Positions 1-8,532 of a stretch of 64,000 bases of DNA are shown piece after piece. Origin of the DNA: Mycobacterium sp. NBC_00419 (lineage in GTDB: Bacteria; Actinomycetota; Actinomycetes; Mycobacteriales; Mycobacteriaceae); the NCBI RefSeq assembly GCF_036023875.1, contig NZ_CP107931.1, forward strand, positions 4,402,001-4,466,000. The letters run 5' to 3'. Within the stretch, counting starts at the first letter, position 1. Each line of letters begins with the position of its first letter. The position numbers were made by a program, and so were the translations under genes. The notes under the pieces are model-generated. The model was not told where the DNA came from. It made no database searches and was given only the letters and a program-made list of their open reading frames with translations.

Positions 1-228
1 GACGACGAGCTGCAGAATCGGGTGGAGGATTTGGCAGCCCAACTCGTCGAGCTCCCCACCCAGGCGCTGTCGGCGAGCAAGCGACTGGTGTGGAGCGGAG
101 TCGGTGCATCCGTCGAACAGCGGCTGGCCGAAGAGGCGCGCACCGTCTCCGAACTCTCCGGCACCGCCGACGCACTGGAGGGCCTGCGGGCCGTTATCGA
201 GCGACGACCGCCCAGGTTCCAGAAGTGA
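1..228 (+). CDS. Enoyl-CoA hydratase/isomerase family protein, C-terminal part (5' end outside window)
   Basis: This is the C-terminal end of a crotonase-fold protein whose start lies left of the window. The frame is open from base 1 and stops at 226-228. The tail (LAEEARTVSELSGTADALEG, then a short ERRPPRF-type ending) is the usual C-terminal helix region of mycobacterial enoyl-CoA hydratases, where E-A-R-T and D-x-x-E-G-x-x-A mark the trimer-forming helices. No catalytic residue is visible because the active-site half is missing. It shares a GTGA overlap with the next gene, a second crotonase, so both belong to the same catabolic operon. The family is clear; the substrate is unknown. Confidence 0.8.
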   Translation, partial: DDELQNRVEDLAAQLVELPTQALSASKRLVWSGVGASVEQRLAEEARTVSELSGTADALEGLRAVIERRPPRFQK

Positions 229-1019
229 CCACCCCCGCGGTGTTGACCGAGCAGATCGGTGCTGTCGCGGTGGTGACGCTCAACCGCCCCGACAAGCTCA
301 ACGCGATCGACATCCCGCTGCGGTTGGCCCTCGCCGAGGCGCTCGAGACCGCCGACAGCGACCAGGACGTGCGCGCCATCGTGCTCACGGGCGAAGGCAA
401 GGCATTCTGCTCGGGCGGTGACATCTCCTCCATGGAGCGGATGACGCCCCAGGATGCCCTGGAGCGAGCGCAGCTGGCGCAGCGCGTCATCCGCGCCATC
501 TGGAATACCGGCAAGCCCGTCATCGCAGCGGTCGAAGGAGCGGCGTTCGGCGCAGGCACCGCACTGGCTGCGGCCTGTGATCGCGTGGTGGCTGCACAGG
601 ACGCGCGGTTCGCCACCACCTTCACCAAGGTCGGGCTGGCCGGGGATATGGGCGCGTACGTCTCGCTGCCGGCCCGCGTCGGGGTGGCGCGGACCCGGCA
701 GATGCTGATGCTGCCCAGAACAATTGGAGCGCCGGAGGCATTGGAGATCGGCCTCGTCGACGCGCTCGTGGAGACAGGAACTGCACGCGCCGTCGCGCTG
801 GAGGACGCCACGCGTCTGGCGTCAGGTCCGTCTGCAGCGTTCGGGGTGATCAAGTCGTTGCTCGCGGTGGCGCCCGGCCTGTCCCCGTTCGAGGTGCTTG
901 ACCGGGAGGCCGCTGCGCAGGCCGTGCTCTTCGGCAGCGATGACTTTGTCGAGGGCGTCACCGCGTTCCGGGAAAAACGTCCTGCCATTTTCGGCATCAG
1001 GGAAGGAGTTCGAGAATGA
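225..1019 (+). CDS. Enoyl-CoA hydratase/isomerase (crotonase family)
   Basis: A 264-residue crotonase, expected to hydrate or isomerise an enoyl-CoA in beta-oxidation. The NRPDKLNAI motif lies near residues 20-28, the first oxyanion-hole segment FCSGGDIS at 61-68 and the second, EGAAFGAG, at 104-111. Where classical hydratases carry the second catalytic Glu, this protein has G-L-A-G-D-M-G (Asp141), so it may be an isomerase or hydrolase-type member. I chose the GTG at 225 because it makes a 4-base GTGA overlap with the preceding crotonase; an upstream in-frame ATG at 90 would lie inside that gene and add residues unlike the family. It overlaps the oxygenase alpha gene by ATGA. Confidence 0.85.
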   Translation: MTTPAVLTEQIGAVAVVTLNRPDKLNAIDIPLRLALAEALETADSDQDVRAIVLTGEGKAFCSGGDISSMERMTPQDALERAQLAQRVIRAIWNTGKPVIAAVEGAAFGAGTALAAACDRVVAAQDARFATTFTKVGLAGDMGAYVSLPARVGVARTRQMLMLPRTIGAPEALEIGLVDALVETGTARAVALEDATRLASGPSAAFGVIKSLLAVAPGLSPFEVLDREAAAQAVLFGSDDFVEGVTAFREKRPAIFGIREGVRE

Positions 1020-2296
1020 CTTCGGAAGCAGTGGGTCTTGAGATCCCCGAAGGCACAAGAGCATCCCGTGTGGGACCGCTGATCCAGCGGGACAAGGTGC
1101 ACGGCTCGCTGTACACGGACCCGGCGATCTTCGCCGAGGAGCTGGCGAAGATCTGGTACCGCACCTGGGTGTTCGTCGGCCATGAAAGCGAAGTCAGTCA
1201 ACCCGGCGACTATGTGCGCAAGAAGCTCGGCTTGCAGGACGTCATCATGACGCGCGATCGCGACGGTCAGATTCATCTGCTGCTGAACCGGTGCGCGCAC
1301 CGTGGCAACCAGGTGTGCAACGACGCCAAGGGGAACTCGGCGACCTTCCGCTGCCCGCTGCACGGGTGGACGTTCCGAAACACCGGCGAACTCATCGGTT
1401 TCCCGTTCTTCAAGGGCTACGGCAGCCGCAAGCTCGATCTCGCGATGGGACGGGTGGCTCGCGTCGACTCCTACCAGGGCTTCGTGTTCGGTAGCTTCGC
1501 CGAAGATGGCCCGTCGCTGATCGAACACCTCGGGGCTGCCGCCGGCGAGATCGACCGGTTGGTCCGGCTCTCTCCCGAAGGGCGCGTCGAACTGACTGCC
1601 GGCTGGCTCGGCCATGAGACCCATTCGAACTGGAAGTTGCTGGCGGAGAACGAGACTGACGGCTACCACCCGCAGTTCGTCCACGGCTCGATCTTCGGGG
1701 TCACCGGCAGCACGATCGCGCCGCTGTACAGCGACGCGTCGACCGCCGTCACCCGCGACCTGGGCAACGGTCACAGCGAGAACGACCTACGGCCGGAATT
1801 CCGGAAGTTCGCCGAGCCGATGCGCTGGTTCGGCACCACCGAAGAGCGGGTACCGGACTACGTCGCGGCGATGCGGGCACTGCACGGCGAAGCCGCCGAG
1901 CAGATCCTCATCGAGGGTGCTCCGCACGTGATGATCTTCCCCAACCTGTTCATCGCCGAGATCCAGGTGTTCAACATCCAGCCCGTGGCGTTCAACCAGT
2001 GCACGCAGTACTCCACCGCGGTCCAGCTGGTGGGTGCACCCGAATTGAACAAGCGGATGGTGTCCCAATGTGTCGGTTCGGTCGGGCCGGCGGGCATGTT
2101 GCTCGCCGACGACACCGAGATGTACGAACGCAATCAGTTGGGTTTGGAAGCGCGCCAGCCGGAATGGCTGGAGATCCGTCGCGGCCTGCAGCGTGAGCGC
2201 ACCGACGACAACGGGTTCACCATCGGTGGTGCGACGGACGAGACCGGCATGCGCGGCTTCTGGTCGCACTACGCGACGTTGATGGAGGCGGAATGA
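1016..2296 (+). CDS. Aromatic-ring-hydroxylating oxygenase, large (alpha) subunit, Rieske type
   Basis: A 426-residue alpha subunit of a two-component ring-hydroxylating (di)oxygenase. The Rieske [2Fe-2S] cluster ligands are Cys93-x-His95 and Cys113-x2-His116. The mononuclear iron site is visible as E-N-E-T-D-G-Y-H-P-Q-F-V-H, with His218 and His223, the bridging Asp215, and a candidate Asp at 365/366 in the C-terminal half. Length and domain order (Rieske, then catalytic) match the family. It is followed by its beta subunit with an ATGA overlap. The neighbours (crotonases, thiolases) imply that the ring is opened or that a CoA thioester is the substrate; the actual substrate cannot be read from sequence. 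No reductase gene is in this operon part. Confidence 0.92.
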   Translation: MTSEAVGLEIPEGTRASRVGPLIQRDKVHGSLYTDPAIFAEELAKIWYRTWVFVGHESEVSQPGDYVRKKLGLQDVIMTRDRDGQIHLLLNRCAHRGNQVCNDAKGNSATFRCPLHGWTFRNTGELIGFPFFKGYGSRKLDLAMGRVARVDSYQGFVFGSFAEDGPSLIEHLGAAAGEIDRLVRLSPEGRVELTAGWLGHETHSNWKLLAENETDGYHPQFVHGSIFGVTGSTIAPLYSDASTAVTRDLGNGHSENDLRPEFRKFAEPMRWFGTTEERVPDYVAAMRALHGEAAEQILIEGAPHVMIFPNLFIAEIQVFNIQPVAFNQCTQYSTAVQLVGAPELNKRMVSQCVGSVGPAGMLLADDTEMYERNQLGLEARQPEWLEIRRGLQRERTDDNGFTIGGATDETGMRGFWSHYATLMEAE

Positions 2297-2826
2297 TCAG
2301 CACGATCGGTGCGATCGACGAATTGACAGCGGTACCGGAGGTTTTCGATATCCGAGAGGTCGAGCAGTTCCTGTTCCGCGAGGCCCGCTTCGCCGACGAG
2401 AGCGACTACGACTCCTGGGAGGCGCTGTGGACCGACGACGCGTTGTACTGGGTCCCGGCCGGCAACGACGGACCGGACCCACTGCAGGTGATGTCGGTCT
2501 ACTACGACAACCGCAGTCGTATCTCCACCCGGCTCAAGCAGCTGCGCACGGGTCGACGCTATGCGCAGGCCCCGCCATCGAATCTGCGGCGCCTGATCTC
2601 CAACATCGAACTCCTCGGCGGGCGGGCGGTTCCCGCCGGCGGCGTGGACCTGGAAGTGGGGGCCAATTTCGTGGTCTTCGAGTCCCACGAACGCGCCGAC
2701 CGGACCTGGGCCGGCCGGGTGACCTACCGGCTGCGCCGTGCTGACGGAGAGCTGCGCCTGTCCTACAAGAAGGTGGTTCTGGTGAACAAGGACAAACCGC
2801 TCCCGACTCTGGGTTTCTTGATCTGA
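2293..2826 (+). CDS. Aromatic-ring-hydroxylating oxygenase, small (beta) subunit
   Basis: A 177-residue NTF2-fold beta subunit. The family signature near the N-terminus is visible: a helix of the form EVEQFLFREARFADESDYDS followed by W-x-x-L-W-T-D-D-A-x-Y-W. The C-terminal strand S-Y-K-K-V-V-L-V-N is the usual end of these subunits. It has no catalytic residues of its own and builds an alpha3beta3 complex with the upstream alpha subunit. The start ATG overlaps the alpha stop (ATGA), and the stop overlaps the next start, so the genes are translationally coupled. Confidence 0.92.
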   Translation: MISTIGAIDELTAVPEVFDIREVEQFLFREARFADESDYDSWEALWTDDALYWVPAGNDGPDPLQVMSVYYDNRSRISTRLKQLRTGRRYAQAPPSNLRRLISNIELLGGRAVPAGGVDLEVGANFVVFESHERADRTWAGRVTYRLRRADGELRLSYKKVVLVNKDKPLPTLGFLI

Positions 2827-3077
2827 TGTCCATCGAGTTCAGCGGTGAGGCACCTTTGAGCGTTCCGGGTATCGGACCGTTGGTGGAGAGCGAATTCGCC
2901 CAGGTGTCAGTCAATATCGACAGTGCGGGGAACTCGCCGCGGCTTCGTCTGGAAGACCTCCGGACCGGCCGGGTGCGCTATCTCGACGCCATGGAACTGG
3001 AGACCATCGTCTGGCTGCCCGAGGGCAAGATGGCCCAACTGCTCGATCCCTCGGCCGATCGGTGGCGCGGCGAATGA
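2826..3077 (+). CDS. Small hypothetical protein of the ring-oxygenase operon
   Basis: An 83-residue protein that I cannot assign to a named family. It is acidic, without membrane segment, signal peptide or cysteines, and looks like a compact beta-rich fold (repeated L-R-L-E-D-L-R, V-R-Y-L-D, I-V-W-L-P patterns). The ATG follows the beta-subunit stop in a TGATG arrangement, and its own stop overlaps the next ATG as ATGA, so it is certainly translated with the oxygenase. An accessory role in oxygenase assembly or activity is a guess from position only. Confidence 0.7.
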   Translation: MSIEFSGEAPLSVPGIGPLVESEFAQVSVNIDSAGNSPRLRLEDLRTGRVRYLDAMELETIVWLPEGKMAQLLDPSADRWRGE

Positions 3078-4279
3078 GGCGCGCCGCGATCGTCGCCCCG
3101 GTGCGCACCGCGGTCGGAACTTTCGGCGGTAGCCTGCGACCGCTGCGCGCCGAGGACCTCGCCGCCAAGGTGGTCGAGGCGACGGTGGCGCGCAGTGGTG
3201 TTGACCCCGAACGCGTCGAGGACGTGGTTTTCGCGCAGTCCTATGCCAATTCCGAAGCCCCGTGTATCGGACGCTGGGTGGCGCTGCACGCCAACCTGCC
3301 GATCACGGTGCCGGGTCTGCAGATCGACCGGCGCTGCGGCGGCGGCCTGCAGGCTGTCATCACCGCGGCGATGACGGTGCAGACGGGCGCCGCCGACGTC
3401 GTGATCGCCGGCGGTGTGGAGTCGATGAGCAACATCGAGCACTACACGACCACCGCCCGCTGGGGTGCCCGGTCCGGCAATCAGATGCTCTACGACCGTC
3501 TGGATCGCGGTCGCGAAAGATCCCAACCCACTTGGCGATTCGGCGAGATCAGCGGAATGATCGAGACCGCGGAGAACCTCGCTGGTGACTACGGAATCGA
3601 CCGCGAGGCCGCCGACGCGCTCGCTGCACGCAGCCACCAGCGGGCCGCCGCGGCCGTGGCACGCGGTGCCTTCGATGCCGAACTGGTGGCCGTCGAGGTT
3701 CCGCAGCGCCGGGGCGAGCCCGCCGTGTTCGACCGTGACGAGGGCATCCGCCCCGACACCACGGCGGAGTCGTTGGCCAGGCTGCGAACCGTGACGCCGG
3801 GTGGGACGGTCACTGCGGGCAACTCCAGCCAGCAGAATGACGCCGCCGCGGCGTGTCTGGTGGTGGCCGAGGACCGCCTCGATGAGCTCGGCCTGGAGCC
3901 CATCGGGTACCTCGAAGGCTGGGCCGCGATGGGATGCGAACCATCGCGGATGGGTATTGGTCCGGTCGGCGCGGTGGAAAAGCTTTTCAGCAAAACGGGA
4001 TTGGGCTTCGACGATCTTTCGCTGATCGAGATCAACGAGGCGTTCGCGGTGCAGGTGCTCGCGGTGCTGTCTGGATGGGGACTCAAACTCGCCGACGTCG
4101 AAGACCGGCTCAACGTCAACGGCTCCGGAATCTCCCTGGGCCATCCCATCGGTGCGACCGGTGTCCGGATCCTCGCCACCATGCTGCATGAATTACGCAC
4201 CCGTGGTGGGGGATTGGCGTTGGAGACCATGTGCATCGGTGGCGGCCAGGGCATCGCCGCAGTCTTCCGGGGAGTCTGA
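3074..4279 (+). CDS. Thiolase (acetyl-CoA acyltransferase family)
   Basis: A 401-residue thiolase that cleaves a 3-ketoacyl-CoA with free CoA. The nucleophile is Cys88 in D-R-R-C-G-G-G-L-Q-A; the second-half residues are His357 in G-H-P-I-G-A-T-G and Cys387 in M-C-I-G-G-G-Q-G. A GTG at 3062 is in frame upstream, but ATG 3074 fits the family N-terminus (MRRAAIVAPVRTAVGTFGG) and gives an ATGA overlap with the previous gene. The context puts it in the same operon as the ring oxygenase and the SCP-x thiolase, so it probably performs a late thiolytic step. Confidence 0.92.
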   Translation: MRRAAIVAPVRTAVGTFGGSLRPLRAEDLAAKVVEATVARSGVDPERVEDVVFAQSYANSEAPCIGRWVALHANLPITVPGLQIDRRCGGGLQAVITAAMTVQTGAADVVIAGGVESMSNIEHYTTTARWGARSGNQMLYDRLDRGRERSQPTWRFGEISGMIETAENLAGDYGIDREAADALAARSHQRAAAAVARGAFDAELVAVEVPQRRGEPAVFDRDEGIRPDTTAESLARLRTVTPGGTVTAGNSSQQNDAAAACLVVAEDRLDELGLEPIGYLEGWAAMGCEPSRMGIGPVGAVEKLFSKTGLGFDDLSLIEINEAFAVQVLAVLSGWGLKLADVEDRLNVNGSGISLGHPIGATGVRILATMLHELRTRGGGLALETMCIGGGQGIAAVFRGV

Positions 4280-5655
4280 TGGTGACCACGGGATTGCTGG
4301 CCTACGCCTCCTACCTGCCGAGTCGCCGGGTGGCCGGCGGTGATATCGGCCTGCGGCGCGGCGACCGCGTCGTCGCGTCCTATGACGAGGACAGCACCAC
4401 CATGGCGGTCGCCGCCGGTGCCAGGGTGTTGCATGGACAGTCGGCGCCGGCCAATCTGTACTTCGCCACCAGCAGTCCGGCGTACGCCGACAAGACCAAC
4501 GCCGTGGCTATCCATGCCGCGCTGGGGTTGCCCGAAACCGTCTTCGCCACTGATCTGTGTGGCACCGGGCGCAGCACCGTGGCGGCGTGGCGATCGGCAG
4601 CCTCGACCGGAGGTCTGGCGGTCAGCGCCGACGTCAGGGTGGGCCGGCCGGGCTCGGCGGATGAGCGTCTCGGGGGTGACGGCGCGGCTGCCCTGCTGTT
4701 CGGTGACGGTCCGGCGATCGCCGAGATCGTGGCGAGCAGCTCGCTGACGGCGGAGTTCCTCGATCGGTGGCGCTCCCCGCGATCTGTCACCGGCGAGCAG
4801 TGGGAGGAGCGCTTCGGTGCGGAGCGCTACGCGGGGCTGATCCGTGCGACGGTCGACAAGATTCTCGCCGACTCCGGTCTCGCCGAGGTGGATCACGTCG
4901 CCGTCGCCTGCCCCAACAGTGCGATCACCAAGCGGATCTCGACTCTGGTCAAGGCGGCCAAGGCGACCCACACCTCACCGGTCGGGTTCTCCGGCGCCTC
5001 CGATGCCGCGATCGCGCTGTGCGCGGCTCTCGATGTCGCCGAGCCGGGTGAGACGATCCTGGTGATCAACGCGTACGACGGCTGCGACGCGCTGCTGCTG
5101 CGCGCCACCGCGTCGCTGCCGTCTGCCCGACAGGCGACTCCGGTCAGCGCGCAACGCGCCGGCGGCATCGCGGTGCCGCACCTGACCTACCTGTCCTGGC
5201 ACGGGCTGGTCGAACTCGAACCGCCCCGCCGGCCGGAGCCCGATCGCCCGGCGGCACCGCCCGCCGCCCGGGCGCAGCAGTGGAAGTTCGGCTTCGCCGG
5301 GACGCGGTGCCGCCAGTGTGGGTTCGTGCATCTGCCGCCCATCCGGGTATGCCGGAGTTGCGGTGCACTCGATGAGATGGACCCCGCTCCGGTCTCGGCG
5401 CTGCAGGGCAGCATCGTCACCCATACGGTCGATCATCTTGCCTATTCACCGTCGCCGCCGATGATTCAGGCTGTGGTCGACGTCGACGGCGGTGGACGCT
5501 GCACCATCGAGGTCACCGACGCCGAGCCGGCACAGCTGCGCGTCGGCGCCAGGGTGGCCTTCACCTTCCGGCGGCTGTTCACCGCGGGCGGCGTGCATGA
5601 CTACTTCTGGAAGTCACACCTGTTGGACGACGAAGAATCGGGGAACGATGGCTAG
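4279..5655 (+). CDS. HMG-CoA-synthase/KAS-III-like protein fused to a DUF35 (zinc ribbon/OB-fold) domain
   Basis: A 458-residue two-domain protein. Residues 1 to about 310 have the thiolase-like fold of the HMG-CoA synthase/ketoacyl synthase III group, with a candidate nucleophile Cys94 in D-L-C-G-T-G and a late G-F-S-G-A-S-D-A-A segment. Residues from about 335 onward form a DUF35 module: a rubredoxin-like zinc ribbon with Cys344, Cys347, Cys358 and Cys361, then an OB-fold ending in F-R-R-L-F. At the place where this superfamily usually has a catalytic His before Pro-Asn, this protein reads V-A-C-P-N, so the condensing chemistry may be altered. ATG 4279 follows the thiolase stop as TGATG and its end overlaps the SCP-x thiolase by 8 bases. 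DUF35 proteins commonly partner with SCP-x thiolases or aldolases, which is the next gene. Confidence 0.85.
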   Translation: MVTTGLLAYASYLPSRRVAGGDIGLRRGDRVVASYDEDSTTMAVAAGARVLHGQSAPANLYFATSSPAYADKTNAVAIHAALGLPETVFATDLCGTGRSTVAAWRSAASTGGLAVSADVRVGRPGSADERLGGDGAAALLFGDGPAIAEIVASSSLTAEFLDRWRSPRSVTGEQWEERFGAERYAGLIRATVDKILADSGLAEVDHVAVACPNSAITKRISTLVKAAKATHTSPVGFSGASDAAIALCAALDVAEPGETILVINAYDGCDALLLRATASLPSARQATPVSAQRAGGIAVPHLTYLSWHGLVELEPPRRPEPDRPAAPPAARAQQWKFGFAGTRCRQCGFVHLPPIRVCRSCGALDEMDPAPVSALQGSIVTHTVDHLAYSPSPPMIQAVVDVDGGGRCTIEVTDAEPAQLRVGARVAFTFRRLFTAGGVHDYFWKSHLLDDEESGNDG

Positions 5656-6844
5656 CCGTGGGATCACCGACAAGGTCGCCGTCGTCGGGATGGGCTGCAC
5701 CCGTTTCGGTGAGCGCTGGGACAGCTCCACCGAGGACTTGATCCTCGAGGCGTTCGGTGAGTGCATCGAGTCGACGCCGAATATCGCCAAGAGCGATATC
5801 GACGCCTACTGGCTGGGCACGCTGGGTTCCGGCCAATCGGGTCTCACGCTCAGCCGGGCGATCTCCACCGACGACAAACCCGTCACACGGGTCGAGAACT
5901 ACTGTGCCACCGGCTCCGAGGCGTTTCGCAACGCGTGCTACGGGGTGGCGTCGGGCGCCTACGACGTGGTCATGGCGGTAGGCGTGGAAAAGCTCAAGGA
6001 CTCTGGGTTCTCCGGCCTGATGCGCAGCGACCCGCCCGGCGACGGCACCTCGCCGGAGTTGTCGATGACGGCTCCCGCGGCATTCTCGCTGCTGGATCCG
6101 GCCTACTGTGCCAAGCACGGTGTGCATCCCGACGAGATGCGGGCGGCCATGACGCACGTGGCCTGGAAGAACCACGACAACGGGTCACGAAACCCCAAGG
6201 CACAGTTCCGCTCACCGGTGGCGCCGGAGACCATCGAGAAGGCCGTCAAGGTCGCGGGCCGTCTCGGCGTCTTCGATTGCTCGGGTGTCTCTGATGGTGC
6301 CGCGTGCGCGCTCATCGTTCCCGCAGAGCGTGCGTTGGAGTACACCGATACGCCGATGTACGTCAAAGGACTGTCCCTGGTGGCCGGTTCCACACAGGGT
6401 TCGTTCGACTCGGCGTTCGACTACACGACTTTTCCCGAAGTGGTCAAGGCCGCACGAGATGCCTACAACCAGGCCGGAATCAGCGATCCACGTAGCCAGC
6501 TGTCGATGGCCGAGGTCCATGACTGTTTCACCCCGACCGAGATCGTCCTGATGGAAGATCTCGGGTTCTCCGAGACCGGCCAAGGGTGGAAGGACGTGCT
6601 CGGCGGTGAGTTCGACGCCGACGGACGCCTGCCGATCAATCCCGACGGCGGATTGAAGTCCTTCGGCCACCCGGTCGGTGCCAGCGGTCTCCGCATGCTC
6701 TACGAAGCATGGTTGCAGTTCCGCGGTGGGGCGGGGGAGCGCCAGCTGTCCGATCCGCACACGGCACTGACCCATAATCTCGGCGGCCGTCCGGGTGGTT
6801 GCGTGTCGTTCGTGTCGATCGTGGGGCGCGAACTCGGCCGCTAG
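5648..6844 (+). CDS. SCP-x-type thiolase / lipid-transfer-protein-like acyltransferase
   Basis: A 398-residue thiolase-superfamily protein of the SCP-x/Ltp group, without a fused sterol-carrier domain. Cys86 lies in E-N-Y-C-A-T-G-S-E, the H-D-C-F motif typical of this group is at 291-294, and G-H-P-V-G-A-S-G and N-L-G-G-R-P-G-G-C follow near the C-terminus. Members act either as thiolases or, with a DUF35 partner, as aldolases that remove a side chain. Here the upstream gene carries a DUF35 domain and overlaps this ORF by 8 bases, so a complex is likely. ATG 5648 matches the family start; a longer in-frame ORF begins at 5492 but lies inside the previous gene. Confidence 0.88.
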   Translation: MASRGITDKVAVVGMGCTRFGERWDSSTEDLILEAFGECIESTPNIAKSDIDAYWLGTLGSGQSGLTLSRAISTDDKPVTRVENYCATGSEAFRNACYGVASGAYDVVMAVGVEKLKDSGFSGLMRSDPPGDGTSPELSMTAPAAFSLLDPAYCAKHGVHPDEMRAAMTHVAWKNHDNGSRNPKAQFRSPVAPETIEKAVKVAGRLGVFDCSGVSDGAACALIVPAERALEYTDTPMYVKGLSLVAGSTQGSFDSAFDYTTFPEVVKAARDAYNQAGISDPRSQLSMAEVHDCFTPTEIVLMEDLGFSETGQGWKDVLGGEFDADGRLPINPDGGLKSFGHPVGASGLRMLYEAWLQFRGGAGERQLSDPHTALTHNLGGRPGGCVSFVSIVGRELGR

Positions 6845-6853
6845 GCGAGTCGG

Positions 6854-8374
6854 TCAGCTCACAGATGCGGCGCCGAGGATGAAATCGACTGCGCGCAGGG
6901 CGATCATCATGGTGGGGGCGTTGGTGTTGCCTGAGGTGATGGCCGGTATCACCGAGGCATCGGCGACCCGCAGGCCGTCGATGCCATGAACGCGCAGGTC
7001 CGGACCGACGACCGAGCCGTCGTCGGTACCCATGCGGCATGTTCCGACGGCGTGGTAAATGCTGCTCTCGGCTGTCGATAGCCAACGACGCGCATCGTCT
7101 TCGATCGGGGTCAGATTGGCGCCGGCCACCCCGCGCATGGCCGGCTGCGACTGAATGAGATCGCGGGTCAGTTCGGCGCCCGCCAACAGCTTTCGTACAT
7201 CGTCGGGCCTGCCCAACCGGTCGAAGTCGATATACGGTTTGCCGTCCCGGACGCGGACCCGCCCTCGGCCTTCGGGATGCATCAGCACGGTATAGGCCGT
7301 GAAGGCGCTGGTGCGTCTCACCACAGCACGACCGGTCACGGGATTGAGCTCGTATCGGATCGGGGTAATCGCGATCTGGAAGTCCTCGGTGAAGATCTGG
7401 GCTTCGAAAGGAGTCGTGGTCATGGGACCCGCACCTTGGGTGAGGAATTCGCGAAGCGCTCGGGCGGCGCCGATCGGGCCCATGCTGTTGATGGTCGGGA
7501 CCTTCGAGGCCCAGCACTGGGTGACGACCAGGTGGTCGTGGAAGTTCTCGCCGACGCCTGGCAGGTGGGCGACGCTGCCACCGGCAGCGATGCCGGAGTT
7601 CATCAACAACGCGGCAGAGCCGATTGCGCCCGCGCACAGCACCACTTCTTGTCGGGCTCTGATGATCTCGTCGCCGATCGCAACGCCGACGGCCCGCCCG
7701 TTTTCGACGATCACGCGGGTCGCGGTCGTGCGCGTCAGGATGTGTGGGCGCTGCTGGCGAGGGATTCGTCGAAGGAATTCCCGGCCTGATGAACTGCGGT
7801 AGCCCCGCCGCTGGTTGACCTGGGTTCGCGCCACTCCCAGTTGGTCGGCGCCGTTGGGATCTGGGTTGAGTCGGTGGCCGGTGTCCACAGCCGCCTGGAT
7901 GAAGGCATCGTCGACCTCATGATGATGGCCGCACCACGACACCGCGATGGGCCCGGAGCCGCCGCGGTACTCATCGGCACCGTCGACCCAACTTTCCAGT
8001 GCCTTGAAATAGGGGAGTGTGTCTCGGTAGGACCAGCCGGACGCACCGGCCTGCGACCAGCCGTCGTAGTCGGTTCGTCGTCCGCGGGCGTAGACCATCG
8101 CATTGATAGATCCGCTTCCTCCGATTATCCGCCCGCTGGCGAAGGCGCTGGCTTTCCCCTCTTTGCCTGGTTCAGGTGCGGTGGGGTACCTCCAGTTGGC
8201 CGTCAGATAGAGCGAGGCGACGCCAAGGGGGAGCGCCACATCGGGGCGTCGATCGGTACCGCCCGCTTCTACCAGGGTCACGCTCGCACCCGCTGCCGCC
8301 AGTCGGCTCGCGATGATCGATCCGGCCGATCCCGCGCCGACCACGATGTAGTCGGCGGCATGCTCCGGTGACAT
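6854..8374 (-). CDS. GMC-family FAD-dependent oxidoreductase (choline dehydrogenase-like)
   Basis: A 506-residue glucose-methanol-choline oxidoreductase that oxidises an alcohol to an aldehyde or ketone with FAD. The dinucleotide-binding motif V-G-A-G-S-A-G starts near residue 12, followed by L-V-E-A-G-G and the GMC signature G-G-S-G-S-I-N-A-M-V-Y-A-R-G. The C-terminal catalytic region H-A-V-G-T-C-R-M-G and N-T-N-A-P-T-M-M-I are present. The start is preceded by AGAAGAGG. It converges on the thiolase operon (gap of 9 bases) and carries an operator-like palindrome upstream at 8451-8466, which it shares with other island promoters. The substrate is unknown; local context suggests an alcohol made during the catabolic route. 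Confidence 0.9.
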   Translation of the reverse strand: MSPEHAADYIVVGAGSAGSIIASRLAAAGASVTLVEAGGTDRRPDVALPLGVASLYLTANWRYPTAPEPGKEGKASAFASGRIIGGSGSINAMVYARGRRTDYDGWSQAGASGWSYRDTLPYFKALESWVDGADEYRGGSGPIAVSWCGHHHEVDDAFIQAAVDTGHRLNPDPNGADQLGVARTQVNQRRGYRSSSGREFLRRIPRQQRPHILTRTTATRVIVENGRAVGVAIGDEIIRARQEVVLCAGAIGSAALLMNSGIAAGGSVAHLPGVGENFHDHLVVTQCWASKVPTINSMGPIGAARALREFLTQGAGPMTTTPFEAQIFTEDFQIAITPIRYELNPVTGRAVVRRTSAFTAYTVLMHPEGRGRVRVRDGKPYIDFDRLGRPDDVRKLLAGAELTRDLIQSQPAMRGVAGANLTPIEDDARRWLSTAESSIYHAVGTCRMGTDDGSVVGPDLRVHGIDGLRVADASVIPAITSGNTNAPTMMIALRAVDFILGAASVS

Positions 8375-8450
8375 GGCGACCTCTTCTCAACGCGAAATGG
8401 TGGGCCGACGACGATGGTCATGCCGCCGCACGGTGACGCAGAGACCGTAA

Positions 8451-8466
8451 TTTAACACATATTCGA
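8451..8466 (-). promoter_or_regulatory. Operator-like palindrome, site 1 (GMC oxidoreductase promoter)
   Basis: TTTAACACATATTCGA matches TYTAAY-N4-RTTARA at 11 of 12 defined positions. It lies about 77 bases upstream of the GMC oxidoreductase start. Function is inferred from recurrence. Confidence 0.55.
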
Positions 8467-8532
8467 AACGCGCTTCTGGAGTTCCTCGGAAGTCGGCGAA
8501 CGGACGGCGGTCACCGTCTGGTCGGTAGTCCG

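Noticed and set aside
194..1774. Long minus-strand ORF of 526 codons
   Set aside because: It lies antisense to the crotonase and Rieske oxygenase genes, has no domain-like pattern and many Arg/Ala/Ser runs. Long shadows are expected in GC-rich coding DNA.
3589..4971. Minus-strand ORF of 460 codons opposite thiolase and HMGS-like genes
   Set aside because: Shadow of well-supported genes; no recognisable motif or ribosome binding site.
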